A DNA stretch of 13,447 bases from Negativicutes bacterium (GTDB lineage: Bacteria > Bacillota > Negativicutes > SKW292), in the NCBI GenBank assembly GCA_026416215.1, contig JAOAFP010000039.1, positions 1 to 13,447 on the forward strand, read 5' to 3'. How positions within the stretch are numbered: position 1 is the stretch's first letter; each line of letters begins with the position of its first letter. Under the pieces are notes generated by a model. The model had not been told where the DNA came from. It saw only the letters and a list, made by a program, of their open reading frames with translations, and did no database searches. A program made the position numbers and the translations under genes. This document shows positions 1-7,751 of the stretch, piece by piece.

Positions 1-11
1 AAGCCCGGGAG

Positions 12-470
12 ATGCGGGCAGTGCATGGTCGGCATATTATCCCTGTGCCCAACATCGAGCTGAAAAAACAGTCGTTCGGCTATTACGTGCTGGGGAAGAT
101 TGAGGACATGGTCAGATGGCGGACCCGCAGGAGGAAAGATGATGCAGCGGAAAAATCGGTAGTCCGGCCGGCTTTCAGTTATTACGGCAAACTGGATATT
201 ACCGACAGTGCCATTGAGGATATGGTCAGACAAATTGTCGAAAACGAAAGTGACGGCTGGCAGCTGCTGCGGGTGCAGGTCCATAATGCCAAGTCGGAGG
301 AGAAGAGCCTGAAGATCAATGTCGATCTGGCCAGTGTTGCCGGCCGGAGGCTCGATCTTGCGGCCGGCGAACTGCAGCTGTCGCTCAAGGACCGGCTGGA
401 ATTTATGACCGGCATGATTGTCAATGCCGTAAACGCGCGGATCGTCAGAATATTGACGGCAAAAGAATGA
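12..470 (+). CDS. Asp23/Gls24-like protein, start uncertain, possibly 5'-partial
   Basis: The C-terminal two thirds (about residues 55-150) resemble the Asp23/Gls24 family. It opens with a YYGKLDITDSAIEDMV stretch, continues with alternating beta strands and ends with a helix and strand containing RLEFMTGMIVNAVNARI. That ending matches the family pattern of a helix, MTG and a final V-N-V strand. Family members are small proteins linked to the envelope or alkaline stress; no enzyme activity is known for them. The first 50 or so residues are a basic extension (WRTRRRKDD near residues 36-44) that I do not recognise. The frame stays open to the window edge, so the gene may begin upstream. Inside the window, GTG at 21 has the better ribosome site (GGGAG at 7-11, spacing 9) than ATG at 12. 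The stop lies 3 bases before miaB, suggesting co-transcription. The family call is from pattern recognition, not a search. Confidence 0.6.
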   Translation: MRAVHGRHIIPVPNIELKKQSFGYYVLGKIEDMVRWRTRRRKDDAAEKSVVRPAFSYYGKLDITDSAIEDMVRQIVENESDGWQLLRVQVHNAKSEEKSLKINVDLASVAGRRLDLAAGELQLSLKDRLEFMTGMIVNAVNARIVRILTAKE

Positions 471-473
471 ACT

Positions 474-1793
474 ATGGCAGAAAAGTACTTTTTCATCGAA
501 ACATTTGGCTGTCAGATGAACGAGCACGACTCGGAAATGCTGGCCGGAGCCCTGACAGCGGCTGGCTGGGACGAGACCAGTTGCCCGGAACAGGCTGACC
601 TGTTGCTGGTCAACACCTGTTGTGTCCGCGATAGTGCCGAAAAGAAAATCTACGGGAAGCTGGGCGAATACAAGAGATACAAACGCTGCCGGCCCGGAAT
701 GGTGATTGCGGTTGCAGGCTGCCTGGCCGGCAAGGAAGGGGACCGGTTGTTGGCCAGGTTTGATTTTGTCGACTTGGTGATAACCAACGAAAATGCTGAA
801 AAACTGCCGGCCCTGGCCGAGGAGGCCGCCGTCCGGCGGCGACGGCGGGCGGAGGTGGCCGGGCGGCCGTTTGCCGAGTCTCCACTTGCCAGACGCCGGC
901 GGTCCAATGTCACAGCCTGGGTGGCGATCAGCCGGGGCTGTGACAATTTCTGCTCGTACTGCATTGTACCTTATGTACGCGGGCGGGAAGTCAGCCGGCG
1001 AATTGACAGTGTCGTCAGTGAAATCGCCAGTCTGGTGGCTGGAGGAATCAGGGAAGTGACTCTGCTCGGGCAGAACGTTAACTCTTTCGGCCGGGATAAC
1101 GGTGAAACCTTTGGTCAGTTGTTAACTGCAATCGAGGAACGGACGTCTCTGCAACGTCTCCGGTTCATGACTTCGCATCCCCGTGACTTTTCCCCGGATA
1201 TAATTGATCGGCTGGCCGCCAGCTCAATAGCCGGCCGGCATATCCACCTGCCGGTTCAGGCCGGCAGCGACCGGATTCTGGCAGCGATGAACCGCGGCTA
1301 TACCGTCGCACACTACGAAGCCATAATTGGGCGAATACGGGAAAAATTGCCCGGATTCGCTGTTACCACCGACATAATCGTCGGTTTTCCCGGTGAAAGC
1401 GAGGAGGATTTTGCCGCTACCCTGGCGCTGGTGGAGCGGTTGCGGTTTGATGCCGCCTTTACCTTTCTCTACTCTCCCCGCAGCCGGACACCGGCGGCCA
1501 GCCGCCCCGATCAGATTGATCCGGCTACCAGGAAAGAGCGTCTTAACCGGCTGATGGCAATACAGAACCGGATCGCCGATGAAATTAACCGGACTTACGT
1601 CGGAAAAACCGTCGAAGTGCTGGTGGAAAAAACCGTCAAAAAAAACCGTTTGACATGGCAGGGACGGTGTTCAGAAAACAAACTGGTGTTCTGGGACGGC
1701 TGTCACTTTTGGCCAGATGGTGAATTTGTGACGGTCAGGGTGACGTCAGCCAAAACCTGGCAACTGAGCGGTGTGGTAATCGGCAATGGCTAA
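474..1793 (+). CDS. miaB: tRNA-2-methylthio-N6-isopentenyladenosine synthase MiaB
   Basis: MiaB is a radical-SAM methylthiotransferase. It converts i6A37 to ms2i6A37 in tRNAs that read U-starting codons, using two [4Fe-4S] clusters. The 439-residue protein has the full domain order. The N-terminal UPF0004 domain holds three cluster cysteines: C13 in FGCQMNEHDSEM, C49 in NTCCVRDSAEKK and C83 in VAGCLAG. The radical-SAM motif RGCDNFCSYC supplies C156, C160 and C163. A C-terminal TRAM domain starts near YVGKTVEVLVEK. MiaB is favoured over its paralogue MtaB by the NTC-VR-AE-K block and the length. An arginine-rich stretch (about residues 121-144) joins the first two domains. The start has only a weak ribosome site, so translation may depend on the preceding gene, whose stop is 3 bases upstream. 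The 3' end overlaps mutS by 8 bases. MiaA, which makes its substrate, is not in this window. Confidence 0.95.
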   Translation: MAEKYFFIETFGCQMNEHDSEMLAGALTAAGWDETSCPEQADLLLVNTCCVRDSAEKKIYGKLGEYKRYKRCRPGMVIAVAGCLAGKEGDRLLARFDFVDLVITNENAEKLPALAEEAAVRRRRRAEVAGRPFAESPLARRRRSNVTAWVAISRGCDNFCSYCIVPYVRGREVSRRIDSVVSEIASLVAGGIREVTLLGQNVNSFGRDNGETFGQLLTAIEERTSLQRLRFMTSHPRDFSPDIIDRLAASSIAGRHIHLPVQAGSDRILAAMNRGYTVAHYEAIIGRIREKLPGFAVTTDIIVGFPGESEEDFAATLALVERLRFDAAFTFLYSPRSRTPAASRPDQIDPATRKERLNRLMAIQNRIADEINRTYVGKTVEVLVEKTVKKNRLTWQGRCSENKLVFWDGCHFWPDGEFVTVRVTSAKTWQLSGVVIGNG

Positions 1794-4380
1794 ACCAAGA
1801 TATACACCGATGATCGAACAGTACCTGCGGATCAAGGAGCAATACTCGGATTGCCTGCTGTTTTTCCGGCTGGGAGATTTCTATGAGATGTTCTTCTCCG
1901 ATGCCCAGCTGGCGGCACGGGAGCTGGAGATAACCCTTACCGGGAGGGACGGTGGGGTCGGTCAGCGGATACCTATGTGCGGGGTCCCATATCATGCGGC
2001 TGACGGCTATATCGGCAAGCTGATCGGTCGCGGTTACAAGGTGGCTATTTGTGAACAGGTGGAAGACCCGGCCTCAGCCAAGGGAATAGTCCGTCGGGAG
2101 GTGGTGCGGGTCGTAACCCCCGGCACGGTGGTGGATGCGGCTATGCTACCTGCTGGCAGCGCCAACAACATCGTGGTGTTGTCCTGCCACTCCGGCCAGT
2201 GGATTTTACTGAGCGGCGACGTTTCGGTGGGCGAGCTGTGGTGGACGGCGGTGGCCAAGGACGCCCCGCCGTTTGAAGTATTTTCGCTGATCTACCATTT
2301 TCGCCCGGCGGAAATCCTGCTGGCTGGCGGAGTGGAGCTGCCCGGTGAGGTCGATGGGCTGCTGAGGTGTTATCTGCCGGCCTGCATGATCAGCGGCGGG
2401 AGCGGAATAGATCCATCCCCGGGGAAGGAATGGCGGAAACAAAATTTCCCCTGGCTGGACGACTTGCGACTAACTGCGGCGATCGACTGTCTTCTGGCCT
2501 ATGTCAGTCAGACCCTGAGAGGAAATCTTGGTCATATCAACCGGCTGGTGGCCTATGATCCGGCCCAGTACCTGCTTATTGACGCCAATTCCAGGCGCAA
2601 TCTGGAAATATCGGTAAATCTGCGCGACAGTGGCAGCAGGGACACCCTGTTTTCCGTGGTTAACCGAACCCGGACCGCAATGGGAAGTCGACAGTTGCGA
2701 ACCTGGCTGGAGTTTCCGCTCAGCCAGCCGACGGCCATCAGCCAACGATGGCAGGCCGTGGGGGAATTGCTGGCCGAGCGGCAGATCCGTTCAGCGATAC
2801 AGGCGCAGCTGACCAAAGTCTATGATTTTGCCCGGATTCTGTCTCGGGCCGAGACTGGCAATGCCAATGCCCGCGATCTAGTGGCGCTAGCCGGGTCGCT
2901 GTCGGTTGTCCCGGTCATAAAGGAAATGTTGGCCGACCGGGAGGCCGGCCTGCTTGCCCAGATCGTCAATGACCTTATTCCCCACCAGCAGTTAGTGGCG
3001 GAGCTGCAGGAGGCGCTGGTAGACAATCCGCCGCTGTCGATTCGGGAAGGACAGATGATCCGCGACGGCTACGACCGGACACTCGATGAGTGGCGATCGG
3101 TGGCTCAGACCGGTCAGGACTGGTTGGTCAGTTATGAGCGGGAATTACGTGGTCAGTACGGGATAAAATCGCTCAAAGTGGGTTACAACCGAGTGTTCGG
3201 TTATTACATTGAGGTCACCAACCCCAATCTCGACCTGGTACCGGCTTCATTTGTCCGCAGGCAGACTTTGGCCAATGCTGAGCGGTTCATCACCCCCGAG
3301 CTAAAGGATTACGAAACCAGGGTGCTGGGGGCGGGTCAACAGATAAACATCCGCGAGTACAATCTATTCATGCGGCTGGTCGGTCTGGTCAGGGAGGAGC
3401 TGTCCTCACTGCAGCAGGTGGCAAGGGCACTGGCTACGATCGACTGCCTGTGCAGTCTGGCAGAGGTGGCCGGTGAAAAAAACTATTGCCGGCCTGAATT
3501 CAATCAGACTGGGGAAATCAGGATCCGTGAAGGTCGCCACCCGGTGGTGGAGAGTATATTGCCGGCTGGAGAGTTTGTTCCCAACGATACCCTGCTCAAT
3601 CATGACAACAGCCAGTTTATGCTGATCACCGGTCCGAACATGGGTGGAAAATCCACCTACATGCGTCAGGTGGCGCTAATCGTAATTCTGGCTCAGTGCG
3701 GTAGTTTTGTACCGGCGACGTCTGCTTCCCTCACCCCGGTTGATCGGATATTTACCAGAGTGGGGGCGGGTGATGATCTGACCGCCGGTCAGAGTACATT
3801 TATGAGCGAAATGAGCGAGGTGGCAAGCATTCTTCATAACGCCACCCCACGCAGTCTGATCATTTTTGACGAAATAGGCCGCGGTACAAGTACCTACGAT
3901 GGCATGAGCATTGCCCGGGCAGTGGTGGAATACGTCGTCGGCCGGCTTAGATCGAAAACCATGTTTGCCACCCACTACCATGAGCTGACCGAACTGGCAG
4001 AATACCTGCCCGGAGTTCGCAACTGCACGGTGGCAGTAAGCGAAACGGCCGGGCGGGTGGTGTTTCTCAAGCGGATAATTGATGGCAAGGCCGACAAAAG
4101 CTACGGAATTCACGTAGCCGAACTGGCAGGTCTGCCGGTCTGGGTTATCCGCCGGGCCGAAGAAATTTTGCAGACCATCGAGCGGACAGCTGGACCGGCT
4201 GCAGACCTGCCGGCGCTAGAAGGTCAGGATGAGCCGGGCAACCGGAGGGAATGTGGCGATCCGATCACCGAGATTGCCGAACGGCTGGCAGGGGTTGATA
4301 TCAATGATCTCACTCCGCTCCAGGCCCTGTTGATTCTGTCTGAGCTGGCGGAACTTGCTGTCAGGGGGAGGCGGTCGTGA
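1786..4380 (+). CDS. mutS: DNA mismatch repair protein MutS
   Basis: MutS recognises base mismatches and small loops and recruits MutL, driven by an ABC-type ATPase. At 864 residues it has the usual length of bacterial MutS1. The mismatch-wedge motif is present at the N-terminus (GDFYEMF, F32 and E34). The connector, lever and clamp region follows without interruption. The ATPase domain has Walker A at about 616-624 (GPNMGGKST), the signature segment STFMSEM, Walker B with D695 and E696 (LIIFDEIGRGTS) and the FATHYHEL switch with H730. The C-terminus ends in a PLQALLILSELAEL helix typical of the family. ATG 1786 lies inside the end of miaB, and no strong Shine-Dalgarno is visible, so translational coupling is likely. 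The stop overlaps the mutL start as GTGA. No motif is missing, so this should be a functional repair protein. Confidence 0.98.
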   Translation: MAKPRYTPMIEQYLRIKEQYSDCLLFFRLGDFYEMFFSDAQLAARELEITLTGRDGGVGQRIPMCGVPYHAADGYIGKLIGRGYKVAICEQVEDPASAKGIVRREVVRVVTPGTVVDAAMLPAGSANNIVVLSCHSGQWILLSGDVSVGELWWTAVAKDAPPFEVFSLIYHFRPAEILLAGGVELPGEVDGLLRCYLPACMISGGSGIDPSPGKEWRKQNFPWLDDLRLTAAIDCLLAYVSQTLRGNLGHINRLVAYDPAQYLLIDANSRRNLEISVNLRDSGSRDTLFSVVNRTRTAMGSRQLRTWLEFPLSQPTAISQRWQAVGELLAERQIRSAIQAQLTKVYDFARILSRAETGNANARDLVALAGSLSVVPVIKEMLADREAGLLAQIVNDLIPHQQLVAELQEALVDNPPLSIREGQMIRDGYDRTLDEWRSVAQTGQDWLVSYERELRGQYGIKSLKVGYNRVFGYYIEVTNPNLDLVPASFVRRQTLANAERFITPELKDYETRVLGAGQQINIREYNLFMRLVGLVREELSSLQQVARALATIDCLCSLAEVAGEKNYCRPEFNQTGEIRIREGRHPVVESILPAGEFVPNDTLLNHDNSQFMLITGPNMGGKSTYMRQVALIVILAQCGSFVPATSASLTPVDRIFTRVGAGDDLTAGQSTFMSEMSEVASILHNATPRSLIIFDEIGRGTSTYDGMSIARAVVEYVVGRLRSKTMFATHYHELTELAEYLPGVRNCTVAVSETAGRVVFLKRIIDGKADKSYGIHVAELAGLPVWVIRRAEEILQTIERTAGPAADLPALEGQDEPGNRRECGDPITEIAERLAGVDINDLTPLQALLILSELAELAVRGRRS

Positions 4381-6143
4381 GCGACTGCCTGATCAGGATA
4401 CTCGACGATGCCACGGTCGATAAAATCGCCGCCGGCGAGGTGGTGGAAAGGCCGGCGTCGGTGGTCAAGGAACTGGTGGAAAACTCACTGGATGCCGGGG
4501 CGAAAAATATTGTTGTCGAGGTGTCGGACGGGGGAAGACAGATCAGGGTGATCGATGACGGGCAGGGGATGAGTGCCACTGATGCCCAGCTGGCGATTAA
4601 GCGGCATGCCACCAGCAAAATCGCAACGGTCGAAGATCTGCTCTCCCTTTTTAGCATGGGATTTCGCGGCGAGGCTCTGCCCAGCATTGCTGCGGTGAGC
4701 CGGTTCACCCTGCTGACCCGGCGGCGGGAGGATGAGTACGGCTACCGGCTTGAAGTAGATTTCGGCCGGGTGAAGGGAGGACAGCCGACCGGACTGGCGG
4801 TCGGTACGGTTGTCGAGGTTGATGATTTGTTCGGCAACGTTCCGGCCCGAAAAAAGTTCCTTCGCACCGACCGCACCGAAATTGCCAACATCAGCGAAAC
4901 GGTCTGCAAACTGGCCCTGGCTAACAGCGAGGTAGGCTTCCGGCTCAGCAACAACGGCCGGTTGCTGCTGGCCACTGCCGGCGATGGTGATTTGCTGGCG
5001 CTGATGGCCGACATTTACGGGCTCGACGATCCCGGGCAACTGCTCGCCGTGGGCCTGTATGAGGAGGGGCTGGCGATCGACGGCTGGGTGGGAAAACCGG
5101 CGTTGCTCAAATCCACCCGGCGCTGGCAAACCCTCGCCGTTAACCGCCGGGTGGTACAGAGTAGAGTGGTTAGCAAGGCGATTGACAACGCCTATCATTC
5201 GCTTTTGCCGCGAAGTGGCTATCCGCTGTCAGTGCTGCGGATAACCGTCGAACCGTCGGCGGTAGACGTCAATGTTCATCCCCAGAAATGCGAAGTTAAA
5301 TTTGCCGATGAGCAGAAGGTATATCGGGCAGTATACCGGGCACTGATCGACAAAATCGCCAGACCGGGGACTATGAACCGCGACCCGGTTTACCGGAGCG
5401 TGGTAGGCGGACGGATTGAGGTCGACGGCTGCGATCAGCGGCTGATTGAGGCGATCGTGGACAGCTTTGTCCCCGGAGAGACCGGGCCAGCTTCCGGCCG
5501 GCCGCAGGACGGTGACACGGGGCTGTTCGCCGAACCGTCGGCTGCTTACGGTGAAGCTTTCGGCCTTGAACAGAATGACTGCAGGGTGGTGGGAGCGGCG
5601 TTTGACTCCTACATAATTGCCACCAAGGGGGAAGAACTGTTGATTATTGATCAGCACGCTGCCCATGAGCGGATTTATTACGACCGGCTTTACTACGAGT
5701 CATCAGACCCGCCGTGCCAGATGCTGGTCTGGCCCCGCCTGGTCCGGCTTATGCCCGGGCACTGCCAAATACTTGAACGGCATAACAACGAACTGTCAAG
5801 GCTGGGGTGGCGGCTGACCGTGCGTGGCCGGGATACTGTAAGTCTGGAGGGGATTCCGGCTGACCTGTCGCCGGATGAGGCCGAAATGTTGCTGAAAGAA
5901 TTGGCTGAGCAGCATGGATTTGGTGACAGGCGGGACGGGGCGGGGGAAATACGGCACCGGCTTGCCCAGAAACTGGCCTGTTGTTACGCGGTGAAGGCCG
6001 GTCAGAGCCTGACCGGTGCCGCCCGGCAGAAACTATTGGAGAATTTGTTTGCCACCCGTTTGCCTTACACCTGTCCCCACGGCCGGCCGATTATTATCAG
6101 TTACAGCCGGCGCGAGTTGGCGAAAATGTTTAAGCGGCAGTGA
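4377..6143 (+). CDS. mutL: DNA mismatch repair endonuclease MutL
   Basis: MutL links MutS to strand incision. In organisms lacking MutH it carries its own nicking endonuclease. The N-terminal GHKL ATPase motifs are intact: VKELVENSLDAGA (E35, N36), DDGQGM (60-64) and GFRGEAL (95-101). The C-terminal domain holds the endonuclease motif DQHAAHERIYYD (425-436) and CPHGRP (C566, H568), and ends MFKRQ, as Firmicutes MutL proteins often do. Two positions depart from the pattern I know: the last acidic residue of DQHA-x2-E-x4-E is Asp436, and the ACK/ACR motif reads ACC (534-536). The 588-residue length is normal, with a short variable linker near 355-395. GTG 4377 overlaps the mutS stop and has a strong ribosome site (GGGGGAGG, 4364-4371, spacing 5). 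The gene is part of the miaB-mutS-mutL run and acts with MutS. Confidence 0.97.
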   Translation: MSDCLIRILDDATVDKIAAGEVVERPASVVKELVENSLDAGAKNIVVEVSDGGRQIRVIDDGQGMSATDAQLAIKRHATSKIATVEDLLSLFSMGFRGEALPSIAAVSRFTLLTRRREDEYGYRLEVDFGRVKGGQPTGLAVGTVVEVDDLFGNVPARKKFLRTDRTEIANISETVCKLALANSEVGFRLSNNGRLLLATAGDGDLLALMADIYGLDDPGQLLAVGLYEEGLAIDGWVGKPALLKSTRRWQTLAVNRRVVQSRVVSKAIDNAYHSLLPRSGYPLSVLRITVEPSAVDVNVHPQKCEVKFADEQKVYRAVYRALIDKIARPGTMNRDPVYRSVVGGRIEVDGCDQRLIEAIVDSFVPGETGPASGRPQDGDTGLFAEPSAAYGEAFGLEQNDCRVVGAAFDSYIIATKGEELLIIDQHAAHERIYYDRLYYESSDPPCQMLVWPRLVRLMPGHCQILERHNNELSRLGWRLTVRGRDTVSLEGIPADLSPDEAEMLLKELAEQHGFGDRRDGAGEIRHRLAQKLACCYAVKAGQSLTGAARQKLLENLFATRLPYTCPHGRPIIISYSRRELAKMFKRQ

Positions 6144-6156
6144 GGAGAGGTAAAGG

Positions 6157-6936
6157 GTGGGTGGTTTTCTGGTGACCTGTGCCCGCAATGAGCGGCCGGC
6201 CCTGCGGATTCAGGCGCAGGAGTTTGCCCGGCAGTTTGCCCTGCCGTTTATCGAACGGCAACGGCGGTCGATGGCCGAACTGGAAAACCAGTACGGTACA
6301 GGGCGGCTAATTGTGATGACTGGCGACGGGCCTCGTCTGGTCTGTAACGGCCAGACACTGTTTTTTCACCTCAATCTCGCCGGGCTCAGGATCGCCGGAC
6401 TGCAGCGCGGCGGTGATGACAAGATGGTCAGTGCCCTCAGACTTGAGCCGGGGATGACGGTGTGTGACTGTACCCTCGGGCTGGCAGCCGATGCAGCGGT
6501 GATGGCATTTGCTGTCGGGCCGGGCGGCCGGGTAGTTGGGATTGAGAAGTCGTTTGCGATTTATATGTTTGCTGCCTGGGGCTGCAGAAATTTCTCGGCC
6601 GCTGCCCCCGAGGTTGTGGCAGCTCTACGTCGGATTGAAGTTATGGCCGGTGATCTCCGCCATTTTTTGGTCAGCTCCCCGGACAACAGTTTTGATGCGG
6701 TTTATTTCGACCCGATGTACCAGAAACCGGTGGTGGCAAGTGCAGGTTTGGCCGGTCTGAGACCGTTTGCCGAACATAGACCGCTGTCGGTTGCCGATCT
6801 GGATCATGGGGTAAGGGTAGCCGTACGGCGGGTGGTGGTTAAATTTCGCAGTCAGGAAGATCTGCCACCATGGAAATATAGCCGGGTGATCGGTTCAAGG
6901 TATAGCAACGTGAATTTTGCGGTGATTGAAAAATGA
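6157..6936 (+). CDS. RsmJ-like class I SAM-dependent methyltransferase
   Basis: This 259-residue protein is a Rossmann-fold methyltransferase related to RsmJ, the 16S rRNA G1516 N2-methyltransferase of E. coli. The SAM-binding motif is DCTLGLAADAAVMA (from D104), equivalent to DATAGLGRDAFVLA in E. coli. E130 follows at the end of strand 2 (VVGIEKS), and the catalytic-type motif is DAVYFDPMYQKP (D185). A late RRVVVKF strand matches RsmJ's KRVVVK. The first 95 residues, with an IERQRRSMAEL segment and FFHLNLAGLRI, form an N-terminal domain that I associate with Firmicutes homologues found next to mutL. The first Gly of the usual G-x-G is kept, but the second is Ala111 (GLAAD rather than GLGxD). 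The start is GTG 6157 with ribosome site GAGGAGAGG at 6142-6150. The substrate is unproven; rRNA is an inference from the RsmJ relationship. Confidence 0.8.
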   Translation: MGGFLVTCARNERPALRIQAQEFARQFALPFIERQRRSMAELENQYGTGRLIVMTGDGPRLVCNGQTLFFHLNLAGLRIAGLQRGGDDKMVSALRLEPGMTVCDCTLGLAADAAVMAFAVGPGGRVVGIEKSFAIYMFAAWGCRNFSAAAPEVVAALRRIEVMAGDLRHFLVSSPDNSFDAVYFDPMYQKPVVASAGLAGLRPFAEHRPLSVADLDHGVRVAVRRVVVKFRSQEDLPPWKYSRVIGSRYSNVNFAVIEK

Positions 6937-7751
6937 GACTGATCAGGAAAGGCGCGCAGTCGTTCTGGTTGGGCCGGGAACGGGCGGCCGCTGCTGTGCT
7001 GATTCTGCACGGACTGACCGGTTCACCGGCCGAAATGCGTCCGCTGGCTGAATTTTTGTACCAGCAGGGGATGAGTGTACTCGTTCCGCGTTTGCCCGGA
7101 CATGGCACTGAGGCCGAAGATTTGCGCCGGACCGGCCTGCGGCAGGTTTTGGCGGCTGTGGAAGACAGCTGGCAGCTGATTGGGGCCACTGGTACAACCC
7201 GGCTGGTGGTGGGGCAGTCGCTGGGTGGGTTGCTGGCGTTGTGGCTGGCGGCGGCTGAGTGCCCGTCCGGTCTGGCAGTAGTCAACACGCCGATTTTCCT
7301 GTACGACCGGCGGATCAGGTATTTGTCGGTGCTGCGGCTGTTTCGCTCCTGGCAACGGAAAAAGCCGCCGCGCGACTATGGGGAGGAAATGTCCAGGTAC
7401 GTCAACGCTTACGACCGGATTCCCCTGGCCAGTGTGGCCTGGATGCTCAAACTGCGCGACGAGGTATGCCGGCTGTTGCCGGCGATAAACTGTCCCACGG
7501 CGATTTTTCAGTCGCGTCACGAAAAAACTGTCAGACCGGAAAGTGCCGAGTACATAGCAGCTCATATTTCGTCCCGGCACAAGCCGGTTATATGGCTGGA
7601 CCGATCCGGACATCTGGCCACCTTGGACTGCGACCACGAACTTCTCTACCGGCACCTGGCTGGGCAGCTGCGACAAATGTCCGGTCTGGCCGATCCCGGA
7701 CCGGTGTCCGATCTTTATGCGGGTCTGAAATCAAGGAGGAACTGCCAATGA
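6933..7751 (+). CDS. Alpha/beta-hydrolase, carboxylesterase/monoacylglycerol lipase type
   Basis: The 272-residue protein has the alpha/beta-hydrolase layout of Est30-like carboxylesterases and bacterial monoacylglycerol lipases. ILHGLTGSP (from residue 24) forms the oxyanion region. VPRLPGHGT follows, then the nucleophile elbow VGQSLGG with Ser96. The charge-relay histidine is His227 in DRSGHLATLD. A helical cap lies around 125-175. By alignment from memory with Est30 (QARHDEM), the catalytic acid position here is Glu197 (QSRHEKT), not Asp. There is no signal peptide, so it should be cytosolic. The likely reaction is hydrolysis of short- or medium-chain acyl esters or monoglycerides; the true substrate is unknown. 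ATG 6933 overlaps the methyltransferase stop as ATGA and has little ribosome site, which implies coupled translation. The 3' end overlaps the HD-GYP start the same way. Confidence 0.85.
   Translation: MRLIRKGAQSFWLGRERAAAAVLILHGLTGSPAEMRPLAEFLYQQGMSVLVPRLPGHGTEAEDLRRTGLRQVLAAVEDSWQLIGATGTTRLVVGQSLGGLLALWLAAAECPSGLAVVNTPIFLYDRRIRYLSVLRLFRSWQRKKPPRDYGEEMSRYVNAYDRIPLASVAWMLKLRDEVCRLLPAINCPTAIFQSRHEKTVRPESAEYIAAHISSRHKPVIWLDRSGHLATLDCDHELLYRHLAGQLRQMSGLADPGPVSDLYAGLKSRRNCQ

Noticed and set aside
4485..5198. Minus-strand open frame of 237 codons opposite mutL
   Set aside because: It lies wholly antisense to the conserved MutL ATPase domain and shows no domain, signal or ribosome-site support.
7023..7676. 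Minus-strand open frame of 217 codons opposite the hydrolase
   Set aside because: It is the shadow of the real hydrolase gene; its sequence is rich in Gln, Pro and Arg, as expected of a reverse reading of GC-rich codons.
7259..7747. In-frame upstream extension of the HD-GYP gene by 163 codons
   Set aside because: It overlaps the hydrolase coding sequence completely in another frame. A strong ribosome site (AAGGAGG) marks ATG 7748 as the true start.
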